From Flavobacterium fryxellicola (GTDB taxonomy: Bacteria; Bacteroidota; Bacteroidia; Flavobacteriales; Flavobacteriaceae): a DNA stretch of 64,000 nt. The stretch is from positions 186,001 to 250,000 of the forward strand of contig NZ_FRDK01000001.1 of assembly GCF_900143245.1 (NCBI RefSeq), given 5' to 3'. This document shows positions 35,306 to 43,905 of this stretch, in pieces; positions within the stretch are counted from its first letter, which is position 1; the number at the start of each line of letters is the position of its first letter. Both the position numbers and the translations under genes were made by a program. The notes beneath the pieces were generated by a model. It was not told where the DNA came from and did no database searches. It saw only the letters and a list, made by a program, of their open reading frames with translations.

Positions 35306-35425
35306 AAAACTGTGATTACAGAAAGTACAGATTTTTTAACTGACGAATTAATAATCGAAACCTCAAGACATATTTACACTCCAGAATATGTAGAAGTGAC
35401 TCAGGAGTTTTATTTGAATATGTAA
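35306..35425 (+). pseudogene. Remnant of a second trmN6 3' end
   Basis: The last 40 codons before the stop at 35423 read DELIIETSRHIYTPEY and EFYLNM, against DELFIETARHVYTPEY and DFYLKM in the intact gene at 33090-33797. Over the final 31 residues, 20 are identical and there is no gap. An in-frame stop at 35303 and the absence of the rest of the gene show it is a fragment. The divergence is too large for a recent duplication of the neighbouring gene. Confidence 0.85.
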
Positions 35426-35572
35426 AAAAAATCTTTTAAACAAAACCTAAATTCCCTCAGTTTCCCATTTAATTTAAACTTTCGTTGTACTTTAGAACTA
35501 AATTGCATGAGTAAGCAAATCAAATATAGAAAAATATAACAATTGTTAATGCTTTTGTTATATTTCTTTATG

Positions 35573-35580
35573 TAAATTTG
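35573..35580 (+). promoter_or_regulatory. -7 promoter box of the acyl-CoA dehydrogenase gene
   Basis: TAAATTTG, 24 bases before the ATG at 35604. It overlaps the GTG at 35580, which argues for the ATG as start. Confidence 0.55.
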
Positions 35581-35603
35581 TGCTCTATAAAATTCATAAA
35601 ACC

Positions 35604-36782
35604 ATGAAACCAGACTTATTTCAATCTCCAGATTACTATAACCTAGACGATTTACTAACAGAAGAGCACAAACTAGTTCGCGACTCCGCCCGTGCGTGGG
35701 TCAAGAAAGAAGTGTCACCAATTATAGAAGACTATGCACAACGTGCTGAATTCCCAAAACAAATCATAAAAGGGCTGGGTGAAATTGGTGGTTTTGGCCC
35801 TTATATTCCAGAAGAATATGGCGGTGCAGGTTTAGACCAAATATCATACGGTTTAATAATGCAAGAAATTGAACGTGGCGATTCTGGTGTTCGCTCCACT
35901 TCATCTGTGCAGTCTTCTCTCGTGATGTATCCTATTTGGAAATACGGAAACGAGGAACAACGTGTTAAATACCTGCCTAAGTTAGCTACCGGTGAATTTA
36001 TGGGATGTTTCGGATTGACAGAGCCTAATTACGGTTCAGATCCAGGAAGTATGATTACCAATTTTAAAGACATGGGGGACCATTATTTATTGAATGGTGC
36101 TAAAATGTGGATTTCAAATGCTCCCTTTGCAGATATAGCTGTAGTTTGGGCAAAAAATGAAGCAGGAAGAATTCACGGTTTAATTGTAGAACGTGGCATG
36201 GAAGGTTTTTCTACTCCTGAGACACACAACAAATGGTCACTTCGAGCGTCCTCAACAGGGGAACTTATTTTTGATAATGTCAAAGTACCAAAAGAAAATT
36301 TATTGCCTAATAAATCAGGATTAGGAGCGCCACTTGGTTGTCTTGATTCAGCGCGATACGGAATTGCATGGGGTGCTATCGGTGCCGCGATGGATTGTTA
36401 CGATACCGCTTTACGCTACGCAAAAGAGAGAATACAGTTTGACAAACCCATTGCAGGAACGCAATTACAACAAAAGAAATTGGCCGAAATGATTACCGAA
36501 ATCACCAAAGCACAATTGTTAACTTGGAGATTGGGTGTTTTAAGAAATGAAGGACGTGCAACAACCGCTCAAATTTCGATGGCAAAAAGAAATAATGTGG
36601 ACATGGCCATAAACATTGCTCGAGAGGCCAGACAAATATTAGGAGGAATGGGAATAACTGGAGAATATTCTATTATGCGACACATGATGAATTTAGAATC
36701 GGTAATCACCTATGAAGGAACACATGACATACACCTACTAATTACTGGTATGGATATCACAGGAATTCCAGCTTTTAAATAG
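35604..36782 (+). CDS. Acyl-CoA dehydrogenase, glutaryl-CoA dehydrogenase-like
   Basis: FAD enzyme of 392 residues. Features of the glutaryl-CoA dehydrogenase branch are the N-terminal RAWVKKEVSPIIEDYAQRAEFP, the substrate loop RSTSSVQSSLVMYPI, GCFGLTEPNYGSDPGSM, and the catalytic Glu in YEGTHD at about 371. It would oxidise and decarboxylate glutaryl-CoA to crotonyl-CoA in lysine and tryptophan catabolism; no other gene of that pathway is adjacent. A frame from GTG at 35580 is longer, but the promoter box overlaps it. Monocistronic, with a strong terminator. Confidence 0.9.
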   Translation: MKPDLFQSPDYYNLDDLLTEEHKLVRDSARAWVKKEVSPIIEDYAQRAEFPKQIIKGLGEIGGFGPYIPEEYGGAGLDQISYGLIMQEIERGDSGVRSTSSVQSSLVMYPIWKYGNEEQRVKYLPKLATGEFMGCFGLTEPNYGSDPGSMITNFKDMGDHYLLNGAKMWISNAPFADIAVVWAKNEAGRIHGLIVERGMEGFSTPETHNKWSLRASSTGELIFDNVKVPKENLLPNKSGLGAPLGCLDSARYGIAWGAIGAAMDCYDTALRYAKERIQFDKPIAGTQLQQKKLAEMITEITKAQLLTWRLGVLRNEGRATTAQISMAKRNNVDMAINIAREARQILGGMGITGEYSIMRHMMNLESVITYEGTHDIHLLITGMDITGIPAFK

Positions 36783-36820
36783 TAGTAAACGACTATTAAA
36801 GTATTTATAAAATTGATAGT

Positions 36821-36848
36821 AAAAGCTTCTTGGAAACAAGAAGCTTTT
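36821..36848 (+). terminator. Terminator after the acyl-CoA dehydrogenase gene
   Basis: AAAAGCTTCTTG and CAAGAAGCTTTT form a perfect 12-bp stem with a GAAA tetraloop and a T-run. Confidence 0.93.
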
Positions 36849-36874
36849 TTATATTTACATAAAAAATACCACCT

Positions 36875-37657
36875 ATGAATATTGCAACAATCAACAATAG
36901 TATTCAGCCCCAAAAAGAACTATTGTTACAACATACTTTATACAAAAAAGTAAAAACCGTTGAGGATTTACAGTGTTTTTTAGAAAATCATGTTTATGCG
37001 GTTTGGGACTTTATGTCTTTGTTAAAAGCTTTACAGTCTAAATTAACGTGTACAACAACTCCGTGGTTCGCAACAGAAAACCCACAAACTAGGTATTTAA
37101 TTAACGAAATTGTGGTTGCGGAGGAATCTGATTTAACATTAGACGGAAAGCGCTCCAGTCATTATGAGATGTATATTGAAGCGATGAAAGCCTGTGATGC
37201 GAACACCAGTGGAATCGAACATTTTTTAACTGAGGTAGATTCGCTTAAAAACATATTTGTTGCAATCAAAAAAAGCAATTTGCATCCTAATATCAAAGCT
37301 TTTTTAGATTTTACATTCCGAGTTATAGAAGAAGGAAAATCACATGAAATTGCTGCTGCATTCACTTTTGGTCGCGAGGATTTAATTCCGAGTATGTTTA
37401 CCGAAATCCTAAGAAATTTTCAAGCCAATTTTCCCGAGACGGATTTAACTAAACTTATTTATTATTTCGAAAGACATATTGAATTAGACGCTGATGAACA
37501 TGGTCCTATGGCCATGAAAATGATCACGGAATTATGCGGAACAGATGCACAAAAATGGTCCGATGTAGAGGAAGTTTCCAAGCTAGCTTTAGAAAAACGA
37601 ATTGGACTTTGGGATGCTATCGAAGAGACCATTATGATGAATGTTGAATTGGCTTAA
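36875..37657 (+). CDS. DUF3050 family, heme-oxygenase-like fold protein
   Basis: The 260-residue all-helical protein matches DUF3050. Conserved blocks are HVYAVWDFMSLLKALQ near 39-54, NEIVVAEESD near 76-85, and an EIAAAFTFGREDLIPSMF segment near 168-185. The His and Glu residues are arranged as in heme-oxygenase-like di-iron proteins (HxxxxW, NEIxxxEE, ERHIELDADEHGP). The function is not established. It lies between two strong terminators, so it is a unit of its own. Confidence 0.85.
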   Translation: MNIATINNSIQPQKELLLQHTLYKKVKTVEDLQCFLENHVYAVWDFMSLLKALQSKLTCTTTPWFATENPQTRYLINEIVVAEESDLTLDGKRSSHYEMYIEAMKACDANTSGIEHFLTEVDSLKNIFVAIKKSNLHPNIKAFLDFTFRVIEEGKSHEIAAAFTFGREDLIPSMFTEILRNFQANFPETDLTKLIYYFERHIELDADEHGPMAMKMITELCGTDAQKWSDVEEVSKLALEKRIGLWDAIEETIMMNVELA

Positions 37658-37814
37658 TATTAATTTACTAAAAAACCCAACTCTTTTTTTTTACAAATTA
37701 TAACGCCTGCAGCAGTACAACTTTCAAAACTGGTTCTCAAACAACTATTCAAAGGCTTGTCGCCAGAAGTTTCTGAACTTACTATTGGGTACAACTGGGA
37801 ATATACAAATTCAT

Positions 37815-37840
37815 AAAGGCGAGAATTTTATCTCGCCTTT
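37815..37840. terminator. Bidirectional terminator between DUF3050 and ferredoxin
   Basis: AAAGGCGAGA and TCTCGCCTTT form a perfect 10-bp stem with a six-base loop and T-runs. Confidence 0.92.
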
Positions 37841-37842
37841 TT

Positions 37843-38160
37843 TTAATTCTCTGGAGCCAATTCTAATTCTAATCCTTCAAGGCTTTCCGTTATTGGAATT
37901 TGGCAGCCTAAGCGGCTATTTGGCTTGACATAAAACGCTTCTGACAACATGGCTTCCTCATCATCACCCATTTCTGGCAAGACCACATCGTTTAAAACAT
38001 AACATTGACAAGAAGCACACATGGCCATTCCGCCACAAGTACCTTCTACAGGAAGTTCATAAGCTTTGCATAATTCCATGATATTCATCGCCATATCTGT
38101 AGGAGCTTGCAATTCATGTACTATTCCTTCTCTGTCTTTAATCTTTATTAATACATCCAT
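37843..38160 (-). CDS. [2Fe-2S] ferredoxin, adrenodoxin type
   Basis: An electron carrier of 105 residues. The cluster ligands are C42, C48, C51 and C86 in the patterns GTCGGMAMCASC and RLGCQI; an extra C53 is present. The insert MGDDEEAMLSEAFYVKPNSR before the last ligand is typical of the vertebrate-type/ISC ferredoxin group. Neighbours are a NifU-domain protein and Mrp on the same strand, consistent with a role in Fe-S assembly or general reduction. Confidence 0.95.
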   Translation of the reverse strand: MDVLIKIKDREGIVHELQAPTDMAMNIMELCKAYELPVEGTCGGMAMCASCQCYVLNDVVLPEMGDDEEAMLSEAFYVKPNSRLGCQIPITESLEGLELELAPEN

Positions 38161-38294
38161 TTTTTTAAATTTGGAATTGTTTAGTTATCAATTTATAGCT
38201 TACTGGACGTGGTGGAAGATTTGAGCACAATAGTTAGCAAAGCCATTGGAAATCAGCAATTTTAACAATGCAAAAAAACCACAAAAAAATCACT

Positions 38295-38365
38295 AAAAAA
38301 GCATCCCTCTTAAAAAAAACCAATACCTTTTAAAGCAGGTATATTTTCTTAAAAGGGATGCTTTT
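38295..38365 (-). terminator. Branched terminator after the NifU-domain gene
   Basis: On the minus strand AAGCATCCC and GGGATGCTT arms enclose a second hairpin (ATACCT with AGGTAT), followed by six T. It separates the NifU gene from ferredoxin. Confidence 0.7.
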
Positions 38366-38372
38366 AATGAAT

Positions 38373-38612
38373 TTACATGATATTCACAACAGTTTCTATT
38401 TGCGGAGCAAATTTTTTGATGGTTGTTTCCACACCAGCTCTCAGTGTCATTTGGTTAACACTGCAACTGGTGCAGGCTCCTTCAAGGCGCACCTTTACGT
38501 GTTTCCCCTCCTCGATGGAAATCAATGTGATGTCCCCTCCGTCAGAATTCAAAAAGGGTCTGATTTCTTCCAGTGCTTTTTGAACTTCTATTGTTAATTC
38601 TTCTGTTGTCAT
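38373..38612 (-). CDS. NifU-domain Fe-S scaffold/carrier protein
   Basis: A stand-alone NifU C-terminal domain of 79 residues with the cluster-binding C47 and C50 (CTSCSVNQMTL) and the conserved PFLNSDGGDI. Such proteins carry [4Fe-4S] clusters to apo-enzymes. It is 68 bases after mrp on the same strand, and the pair is a common Bacteroidota arrangement for cluster transfer. Confidence 0.95.
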   Translation of the reverse strand: MTTEELTIEVQKALEEIRPFLNSDGGDITLISIEEGKHVKVRLEGACTSCSVNQMTLRAGVETTIKKFAPQIETVVNIM

Positions 38613-38680
38613 TTTCTTTATTTAAAGATTGAAAGATTAGAAAATTGATAGATTAAAAATCATTTCAAAAATTCTAATTT

Positions 38681-39811
38681 CTATTTTTTGTTGACTGCTG
38701 AACAACCGGCCATCGTTGTGATTTTGACAGCTTCAGTAGCAGGTAAACTTTCATTTCTGCTGATAACTTCTCGTACTACATTTCTTGTAATTTCTTCAAA
38801 AACAGTTTCAATTATAGAACCTGATTGCATTGCTGCAGGTCGACCGTAATCTCCTGCTTCTCGAATAGATTGTACAATAGGCACTTCGCCTAAAAACGGA
38901 ACTTCTAAATCATCTGCTAGATTTCTGGCTCCCTCTTTCCCAAAGATGTAGTATTTGTTTTCGGGTAGTTCTTCAGGTGTGAAATAGGCCATGTTTTCTA
39001 TAATTCCTAAAACTGGAACATTTATCGCTTCAGACATAAACATAGAAACTCCCTTTTTTGCATCAGCCAAAGCAACTGCTTGCGGAGTACTTACAATTAC
39101 AACACCCGTGATAGGCAATGATTGTACAATCGAAAGATGAATATCACCTGTTCCCGGTGGTAAATCTACCAACATGAAGTCTAATTCTCCCCAATCAGCA
39201 TCAAATATCATTTGGTTCAATGCTTTAGAAGCCATAGGTCCTCTCCAGATCACCGCTTGACTTGGCGCTGTGAAAAATCCAATAGAAAGAATTTTAACTT
39301 CGTAACTTTCAACAGGTTTCATTTTTGATTTCCCATCAACGGTCACGGAGATTGGTTTCTCGCTTTCCACATCAAACATAATAGGCATCGACGGCCCATA
39401 AATATCAGCATCAAGGATCCCCACTGAGAATCCCATTTTTGCTAAAGACACCGCTAGATTAGCAGTAACAGTAGATTTCCCCACTCCTCCTTTACCAGAA
39501 GCTACTCCTATAATATTTTTTATTCCGGGAATTTGTTTTCCTTTAATTTCTGGTTTGTCCGGAACCTCTACTTTACTATTGATTTTTATTTTTGCAGCAG
39601 CAGATACTAATTCAAGAATTGCTTTTTTAATATCGTCTTCTGCTCGTTTCTTAATGTGCATGGCTGGTGTATGCAAAACTAAATCAACCACCACCTCATC
39701 GCCAAAAGTAATTACATTTGCTATTGCTCCACTCTCCACCATGTTTTTTCCTTCTCCAGCTATAGTAATCGTTTCTAAAGCTTTAAGAATATCTTTTCTA
39801 TCTAATTTCAT
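38681..39811 (-). CDS. mrp: Mrp/NBP35 family Fe-S carrier ATPase (ApbC-like)
   Basis: The 376-residue protein has an N-terminal MIP18/DUF59 domain (about 1-85), then a P-loop NTPase with the deviant Walker A GKGGVGKS at 106-113 and DADIYGPS after it, and PPGTGDIH. The CxxC that binds the bridging cluster in many Mrp proteins is not present: the region reads MAYFTPEELPENKYYIFG. The gene is followed by the NifU-domain gene. Role: delivering Fe-S clusters to target enzymes. Its own -7 box is at 39883-39890. Confidence 0.93.
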   Translation of the reverse strand: MKLDRKDILKALETITIAGEGKNMVESGAIANVITFGDEVVVDLVLHTPAMHIKKRAEDDIKKAILELVSAAAKIKINSKVEVPDKPEIKGKQIPGIKNIIGVASGKGGVGKSTVTANLAVSLAKMGFSVGILDADIYGPSMPIMFDVESEKPISVTVDGKSKMKPVESYEVKILSIGFFTAPSQAVIWRGPMASKALNQMIFDADWGELDFMLVDLPPGTGDIHLSIVQSLPITGVVIVSTPQAVALADAKKGVSMFMSEAINVPVLGIIENMAYFTPEELPENKYYIFGKEGARNLADDLEVPFLGEVPIVQSIREAGDYGRPAAMQSGSIIETVFEEITRNVVREVISRNESLPATEAVKITTMAGCSAVNKK

Positions 39812-39882
39812 TTTTAGTCAACTGTTTTCTATTGGCACTATAGCGCCAGAATATTATCTTTATTTAAACTGATTTCAGATTA

Positions 39883-39890
39883 CAAAGATA
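39883..39890 (-). promoter_or_regulatory. -7 promoter box of mrp
   Basis: TATCTTTG on the minus strand, 71 bases before the ATG. Confidence 0.5.
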
Positions 39891-40013
39891 GCGGATTAAG
39901 TTCTTAAAATAAAGGAATTGGATTGGATTTATTGATGAAGAAATTGGTGTAAATTATCAGGATACAATTGATTATTTTGATCATGGCACACTTAAGTAGT
40001 GCTCCATTATCGA

Positions 40014-40343
40014 TTACTCAGTCCTTACGTCCGGCTGCCAAAAATGTTTCTCGAAATCCATAACCTGGTTTTCAACCACAACTATCCCTTCATTTTCTAA
40101 TAATTGCTGCATGAGATTCGTGCCGTCAAAATGTAATTTCCCTGTCAACAATCCCTTTCTGTTGACTACCCGATGTGCAGGTACATCGTCCAGGTTATGC
40201 GAAGCATTCATCGCCCAACCCACCATTCTAGCTGAACGAGCGGTTCCTAAGGCTTTAGCAATTGCCCCGTACGACGTGACTTTCCCATATGGAATTTGCC
40301 TCGCGATTGCATATACTCTGTCGAAAAAATTGTCGTTTGTCAT
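40014..40343 (-). CDS. Alkyltransferase-like (ATL) protein, MGMT family
   Basis: The 109-residue protein has the DNA-binding domain of O6-methylguanine-DNA methyltransferase, including the IPYGKVTSYGAIAKALG helix-turn-helix and the RM recognition region. The catalytic PCHR motif is changed to PAHR at 55-58 (Cys to Ala). It therefore cannot take up alkyl groups and belongs with ATL proteins, which bind O6-alkylguanine and hand lesions to nucleotide-excision repair. A helical tail follows. It stands alone between mrp and the LysE-type gene. Confidence 0.92.
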   Translation of the reverse strand: MTNDNFFDRVYAIARQIPYGKVTSYGAIAKALGTARSARMVGWAMNASHNLDDVPAHRVVNRKGLLTGKLHFDGTNLMQQLLENEGIVVVENQVMDFEKHFWQPDVRTE

Positions 40344-40394
40344 GCTTCCAAAAGGATAATAAGGGTGCCTAATTTAAGTAGTAATTTACGGAAA

Positions 40395-41030
40395 TTACTT
40401 TAGATAATACCTTATGATATTGATCAAGGTAATTAACGATATTAATCCCGTGATGCTTCCAATAATACTATTCATATTGCGCATCAAATAATCTGTTTTA
40501 TCTTGTATTTTTTGAAAGAAGGTAATGTAGAAATAGAATACCAAAAAAGAACCCAATACCACCCCTGAAACAAAAATCAAAACGTGCGTAGTATCAAAGT
40601 AAAAGAGATTGTACGACGCTAAAGTGACACTTACAAAGACGTAATAAGGAATAGGAAAAAAATTCAGTGCTGAGAGCAGCATTCCAAGAAAAAATCGGGT
40701 GGAGGTACTCTTTTTTTTAATTTTACCTTTTTTCTTTTTTGGCTTTTTAGCGATCAACAAAAAATAGATTGTTAGTGCGGAAAAGATCCCAAAACCTACT
40801 TCCCGCAATAAAACAACTACATCTGGGCGACCCTTAATAAACTGGGCGAAAAATATGGCTAGTGTAGCTTGAAAAAAAATTACAATTACGGCCCCTAAAA
40901 CAAACCAAAAAGCACTTCTTTTTCCTTCTTTAAGATTCACTTTGGCTGCTGTCATATTAATCAATCCCGGAGGTGTGATCCCTACGAAGGCAGTAACGAA
41001 ACCCAAAAACAAGGAAGTAATTAAATTCAT
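40395..41030 (-). CDS. LysE/RhtB-type exporter
   Basis: A 211-residue inner-membrane protein with six hydrophobic segments of the LysE superfamily. The start GFVTAFVGITPPGLINMTAAK has the typical PPGP-like turn, and a strongly basic cytosolic loop (KKPKKKKGKIKKKS, about 112-125) separates segments 3 and 4. Likely exports amino acids or related metabolites; the substrate is unknown. It follows trmB by 42 bases on the same strand and may be co-transcribed. Confidence 0.85.
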   Translation of the reverse strand: MNLITSLFLGFVTAFVGITPPGLINMTAAKVNLKEGKRSAFWFVLGAVIVIFFQATLAIFFAQFIKGRPDVVVLLREVGFGIFSALTIYFLLIAKKPKKKKGKIKKKSTSTRFFLGMLLSALNFFPIPYYVFVSVTLASYNLFYFDTTHVLIFVSGVVLGSFLVFYFYITFFQKIQDKTDYLMRNMNSIIGSITGLISLITLINIIRYYLK

Positions 41031-41072
41031 AGGCCAAGTGCAAAATCAAAAAAATCTATTTCAAATATAAAA

Positions 41073-41750
41073 CTATTCTTTAATTTTGAATCGAATATAC
41101 GTAATTGCTTTGTTAACTTGCAAATATTGTTTCTCGTAAAAAGTTTGAAAAGCAGTCACTTCCTCAGGACTTCCTTCATTTACATATACATTATGATTGG
41201 CGTAAAGTACTTCATGTCCTTCCCCGTGCAACAATCCTAAAGTGTAACCATGCATAAACTCACTATCGGTTTTTAAGTTCACAACACCGTCTTTCTTGAG
41301 CACTTTTTTATACAACTGCAAAAATTCAGAATTAGTCATTCTGTGTTTCGTCCGTTTGTATTTGATTTGTGGATCTGGAAAAGTAATCCAGATTTCGTCC
41401 ACTTCGTTTTCGGCAAAAATATGATTGATTAATTCAATTTGAGTTCGAATAAACGCCACATTGTGAAGTCCTGTTTCAACAGCAGTTTTGGCACCACGCC
41501 AAAAACGGGCTCCCTTAATATCTATTCCAACAAAGTTTTTATTGGGATATCTTTCGGCAAGACCTACCGCATACTCCCCTTTTCCACAACCTAATTCTAG
41601 CACTAGAGGATTATCATTTCTGAAAAATTCAGAATTCCATTTTCCTCTAAGGGGAAATAAATCTCCTACTACTTCTTCTCGCGTTGGTTGAAAAACATTT
41701 GTGAATGTTTCGTTTTCCTTGAACCTTTTTAATTTATTTTTGCTTCCCAC
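41073..41750 (-). CDS. trmB: tRNA (guanine46-N7)-methyltransferase
   Basis: Makes m7G46 in the tRNA variable loop. The 225-residue protein has the SAM motif LVLELGCGKGEYAVGLAERYP, NFVGIDIKGAR and the substrate motif ITFPDPQIKYKRTKHRMT. I choose GTG at 41750 (product begins GSKNKLKRFKENETF, the family start) over an in-frame TTG at 41771. Confidence 0.95.
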   Translation of the reverse strand: MGSKNKLKRFKENETFTNVFQPTREEVVGDLFPLRGKWNSEFFRNDNPLVLELGCGKGEYAVGLAERYPNKNFVGIDIKGARFWRGAKTAVETGLHNVAFIRTQIELINHIFAENEVDEIWITFPDPQIKYKRTKHRMTNSEFLQLYKKVLKKDGVVNLKTDSEFMHGYTLGLLHGEGHEVLYANHNVYVNEGSPEEVTAFQTFYEKQYLQVNKAITYIRFKIKE

Positions 41751-41929
41751 TTTTTTACAATATTTCGGCAAAATTAAGGAATTATATAAGACCGAATGCC
41801 ATCGCGGTAAAAAAATGAAAAAACGTTTTCCACAAGCATCCTATTTACATCATTTCAACTTATGCCCTTATTGTTAATTCGCTTTCTATCAAGGAAATAT
41901 TTGCTTACCTTTAGCTAAATAATCAGGCC

Positions 41930-43534
41930 ATGAAAAACCTTATTTTATTTATTATGTTGTTGCTATTTAGTTTTTTACCTGTTAGCGCTTACAGTGTAAA
42001 AAACACAACAACTAACAAAACTTCTTTCAGCCTACCGCTCCCCAAAAAGAAAAACAACATCTCTTTTATCAAAGTGGACAGTTTAGTCATTACTAGATTT
42101 TTTAAAGTATATCCTAATTTAAAAAAACACAAATCGGATGTCTTGGCTTTATACAAAAAACGAAGCTACAATTCCGTGTGGTTTGACAAGGAAGGAATTA
42201 TAGAGTTTGCCCATTTACTCCATTCCAAAGTAAATTTACTGGAGCAAGAAGGCTTAAGGTCCAGCTTTGCTTACAAAGATAAAGTGGACCTCATCTTTAA
42301 CAAGCAACTCACGCCAACCATTACTAGTACTGAAACCGAATTACTGCTGTCCACAATGTTTGTTTTTTATGCCAAAAAAGTTTACAAAGGCATTGATCCT
42401 GAAAAAATAAGGGAAACTGGATGGTTTTTACCAACAAAAAACCTTTCCTACTCCAGCCTATTACAGTCTTTACTAAGTGATCCCCAATCAATAGATAAAG
42501 ATGATAAATTACTATTTGGACAGTATTACAAACTCCGTGATGTGTTAAAAAAATACCAACAAATGGAACAAAATGGAGTCTGGAACTTGATTGTGAAAGA
42601 CTCGTCAATACTGGAATACAAACCAGGTGACACCTCAAAAACCATTGCTCAAATCAGGCAACGACTTGCTATCACTGGTGATTTAAAACAAGACACTAAA
42701 AGCAATCGCTACGATGAAGAGCTATTGACTGGTATTCTAAATTTCAAAAAAAGAAATGGCTACAAATCAGATCCAATCATTACCTCAAGCCACATTCAAA
42801 GGCTAAACATTCCCATTGAAAATTATATTAAAACAATTATGGTAAATATGGAACGCTGCCGGTGGATTGCGCCAGAACTTACTAAAGCACCGGAATACAT
42901 TATTGTGAACATCCCTTCTTTTAAACTATTTTTTAAAAGAGACGGCAAAACCGTATTAGAATCAAATATTTTTGTTGGTAGTACCCTGAATGAAACCGTT
43001 ATTTTTAGCAGTATGATTAGTCATCTGGTATTTAGTCCCTACTGGAATATCCCAACAAGTATTGTTCAAAGCGAAATAAAAACAGCGATGGATGGAGATA
43101 AAAACTACTTAATTACTAATGACATGGAGTGGAATAAGGGTCGGGTAAGACAAAAACCAGGTCCAAAAAACCCTCTAGGAAAAGTGAAATTTATCTTTCC
43201 AAGTTCTAATGACATTTACTTACACGACTCACCGTCTACACTTTTGTTTGAGTCTGAGTACCGAGCCTATAGCCATGGATGTATCAACATAAATAAAGCA
43301 CAAGAATTGGCTTATTTAATTTTAAACAACAATCCAGATTGGCCCGTGGAACGCATTAAAAAAGCGATGGATGGTGGCAAGGAAACCACTTGCTATCTAA
43401 AAAATAAAATTCCGGTTCACTTGGGTTATTTCACCACTTGGGTCAATGATTCTGGCGAAATTAGTTTTTTTAATGATATCTATCAACGAGATGATCGCTT
43501 AGCAGAACTCCTTTTTGACAATGACTCGAAATAA
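41930..43534 (+). CDS. L,D-transpeptidase (YcbB/LdtD-like), paralogue 1
   Basis: A periplasmic peptidoglycan cross-linking enzyme, 534 residues. It has a signal peptide (LILFIMLLLFSFLPVSAYS), an N-terminal scaffold domain of about 200 residues, a peptidoglycan-binding-like helical segment (TIAQIRQRLAITGDL, LLTGILNFKKRNG) near 240-290, and a YkuD catalytic domain with the active-site SHGC at 448-451. Residue 453 after the Cys is Asn (SHGCIN), one of the two accepted variants. A paralogue with the same layout lies at 49556-51133. It makes 3-3 cross-links or attaches proteins to the wall. Confidence 0.92.
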   Translation: MKNLILFIMLLLFSFLPVSAYSVKNTTTNKTSFSLPLPKKKNNISFIKVDSLVITRFFKVYPNLKKHKSDVLALYKKRSYNSVWFDKEGIIEFAHLLHSKVNLLEQEGLRSSFAYKDKVDLIFNKQLTPTITSTETELLLSTMFVFYAKKVYKGIDPEKIRETGWFLPTKNLSYSSLLQSLLSDPQSIDKDDKLLFGQYYKLRDVLKKYQQMEQNGVWNLIVKDSSILEYKPGDTSKTIAQIRQRLAITGDLKQDTKSNRYDEELLTGILNFKKRNGYKSDPIITSSHIQRLNIPIENYIKTIMVNMERCRWIAPELTKAPEYIIVNIPSFKLFFKRDGKTVLESNIFVGSTLNETVIFSSMISHLVFSPYWNIPTSIVQSEIKTAMDGDKNYLITNDMEWNKGRVRQKPGPKNPLGKVKFIFPSSNDIYLHDSPSTLLFESEYRAYSHGCININKAQELAYLILNNNPDWPVERIKKAMDGGKETTCYLKNKIPVHLGYFTTWVNDSGEISFFNDIYQRDDRLAELLFDNDSK

Positions 43535-43876
43535 ATTTTTTGTCCCGCTATTATTTCTATAATAAAAGACCCATTACTAAACTTTTTACCCTCTTTGTTA
43601 CAGAACTTCAATAAGGATGATACAATGTGTTTGTATAAACTTGTGACAACTACAAGCATGATAAAAAATAGGAGCTTTGTTATTATTAAACAATCAAACC
43701 ACTACTAAATGGTGAATGGAGTACGAACTTGTCCATTGGGTTAAAAGCGCCACAATTTTGAATAAAAAAACTTCAAAAAACGAGCAATATTTATAATTTT
43801 TCATCTTAGAACTACAATTAATAATACTTCAACTTACTAATAATCAATTTATTATACCTATATCACTTTTTTTATT
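43535..43876. other. A+T-rich spacer before the M13 peptidase gene
   Basis: No gene, no clear hairpin with a T-run. It contains the promoter of the M13 peptidase gene at its right end. Confidence 0.6.
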
Positions 43877-43884
43877 TACATTTG
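43877..43884 (+). promoter_or_regulatory. -7 promoter box of the M13 peptidase gene
   Basis: TACATTTG, 22 bases before the ATG. Confidence 0.5.
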
Positions 43885-43905
43885 ATTCTCTAAAAAATCA
43901 AAATC

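Noticed and set aside
38358..38597. Plus-strand frames over the NifU-domain gene.
   Set aside because: Antisense readings of a clear NifU domain with its CxxC.
38990..39010. Missing CxxC in Mrp as a sign of a broken gene.
   Set aside because: The frame is full length with intact Walker motifs, and the changed segment looks like a lineage variant, not decay.
43271..43288. SHGCIN in the first L,D-transpeptidase taken as loss of the conserved Arg.
   Set aside because: Active L,D-transpeptidases are known with Asn at this place; the Cys, His and Gly are intact.
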